Below are positions 16,770 through 19,523 of a stretch of DNA of 19,523 nucleotides, in pieces. The translations under genes were made by a program, and so were the position numbers. This DNA comes from Actinomycetota bacterium (GTDB taxonomy: Bacteria > Actinomycetota > Actinomycetes > Nanopelagicales > Nanopelagicaceae). The notes beneath the pieces are model-generated. The model saw nothing but the letters and a program-made list of their open reading frames with translations. It did no database searches and was not told the origin of the DNA. Location of the stretch: NCBI GenBank assembly GCA_009705235.1, contig WLCR01000005.1, forward strand, positions 1 to 19,523, written 5' to 3'. Position 1 is the stretch's first letter; each line of letters opens with the position of its first letter.

Positions 16770-18806
<2,037 letters not shown>

Positions 18807-18807
<1 letters not shown>

Positions 18808-19523
18808 TGAATAACATCGAAATCGCACCTGGAAAACGTGCCCGTACCGCGTACTCTTTTGATGACATCGCGATAGTGCCTAGCCGTCGTACGCGCGATC
18901 CTGAAAATGTCTCTACTTCATGGCAAATTGATGCCTACAAATTTGAATTACCTATGATGGCTGCGCCAATGGATTCAGTTGTTTCACCTGAAACCGCAAT
19001 TGCAATTGGAAAGCTTGGTGGATTAGGTGTTTTGAACCTTGAAGGATTGTGGACCCGATATGAGGATCCCCGGATTCCGCTGGGTGAAATCGCATCAATG
19101 CCAGATAAGAATGCAACCAAGCGCATGCAAGAAATTTACAGCGCTCCGATACGTCCAGAATTAATCAAGGAACGAATCCAGCAAATTCGAGACGCTGGAG
19201 TAACTGTTGCAGCTTCATTGTCACCTGCTCGTACCGCAGAATTTCACAAAGCAGTTATTGCAGCCGGAGTAGACATTTTTGTTATCCGTGGCACGACAGT
19301 TTCAGCAGAACATGTTGCGTCAGAAAATGAAGCGCTAAATCTTAAGAAGTTCATTTATGAGTTAGATGTACCTGTAATTGTTGGTGGCGTTGCAACATCA
19401 ACGGCAGCGCTGCACTTAATGCGCGCCGGTGCTGCAGGAGTCTTAGTTGGTTTTGGTGGCGGTGCAACACATACAACTCGCAAGGTATTAGGTGTAGAAG
19501 TACCAATGGCATCTGCAGTGGCA
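18807..19523 (+). CDS. guaB3: GuaB3 family IMP dehydrogenase-like protein (partial, 5' 239 codons)
   Basis: The open frame starts at ATG 18807 inside the guaB stop (TAATG) and runs off the window end. It is an IMPDH/GMP-reductase-fold TIM barrel of the GuaB3 type, which is naturally CBS-free and about 375 aa; about 60% is visible. YSFDDIAIVPSRR (16-28), ELPMMAAPMDSVVSP (47-61), GGLGVLNLEGLW (71-82) and VGGVATSTAALHLMRAG (192-208) match. At the position of the IMPDH loop GPGSICTTR the sequence is GGGATHTTR (217-225), so the catalytic cysteine is H222. The tandem guaB-guaB3 is the normal actinobacterial arrangement. The real reaction is unclear for the actinobacterial form: IMPDH or GMP-reductase chemistry through that Cys is not possible as seen. 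Confidence 0.92.

Overview
The window reads as a stretch of chromosome from a low-GC, streamlined actinobacterium. Three things point there. The gene order rpsI-glmM-glmS-acpS-alr ... tsaE-tsaB-rimI-tsaD-groES-groEL1, then convergent whiB3/whiD and the tandem guaB-guaB3, is the classic actinobacterial order (as in Mycobacterium and Streptomyces). There is a WhiB-family protein and a GroEL with a His-rich tail. The base composition (mostly 35-50% GC where counted by hand), very short or overlapping junctions and several trimmed proteins fit small-genome planktonic Actinobacteria such as the freshwater acI group (Nanopelagicales). The phylum call is firm; the lineage is an inference.

Left part (1-5404): end of ribosomal protein S9 (rpsI), then glmM and glmS (glucosamine-phosphate route to UDP-GlcNAc), a PAP2-type membrane phosphatase, acpS (holo-ACP synthase) and alr (D-alanine for peptidoglycan). 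All lie on the + strand with gaps of at most 25 nt or overlaps, so this is an envelope-precursor operon behind a ribosomal protein gene.

Middle part (5394-11757): a six-gene cassette separates alr from its usual neighbour tsaE. It holds a complete branched-chain/hydrophobic amino-acid-type (HAAT) ABC importer (two ATPases, two permeases, a secreted binding protein) plus a secreted alpha/beta hydrolase whose start codon overlaps the binding-protein stop. It ends in a 19-bp hairpin. The best candidate here for an undescribed system is a coupled pair: an exported hydrolase that releases a small product and a dedicated importer that takes it up.

Right part (11775-19523): tsaE-tsaB-rimI-tsaD (tRNA t6A modification and GNAT acetyltransferase) with ATGA/GTGA overlaps; a sigma-A-like promoter overlapped by a degenerate CIRCE operator driving groES-groEL; a bidirectional terminator; a convergent whiB3/whiD-like gene with a well-formed leaderless promoter; a divergent MerR-type regulator carrying the Wx9EH and ExHxx signatures of CarH/LitR adenosylcobalamin photoreceptors; then guaB, an IMP dehydrogenase lacking the CBS (Bateman) module, and the first 239 codons of guaB3, in which His occupies the catalytic-cysteine position.

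No tRNA, rRNA, CRISPR array, insertion sequence or attachment site was seen. No gene-free stretch exceeds 300 bases; the longest are about 125 nt (14232-14357, promoter plus CIRCE) and 110 nt (16660-16769, whiB promoter with a direct repeat).
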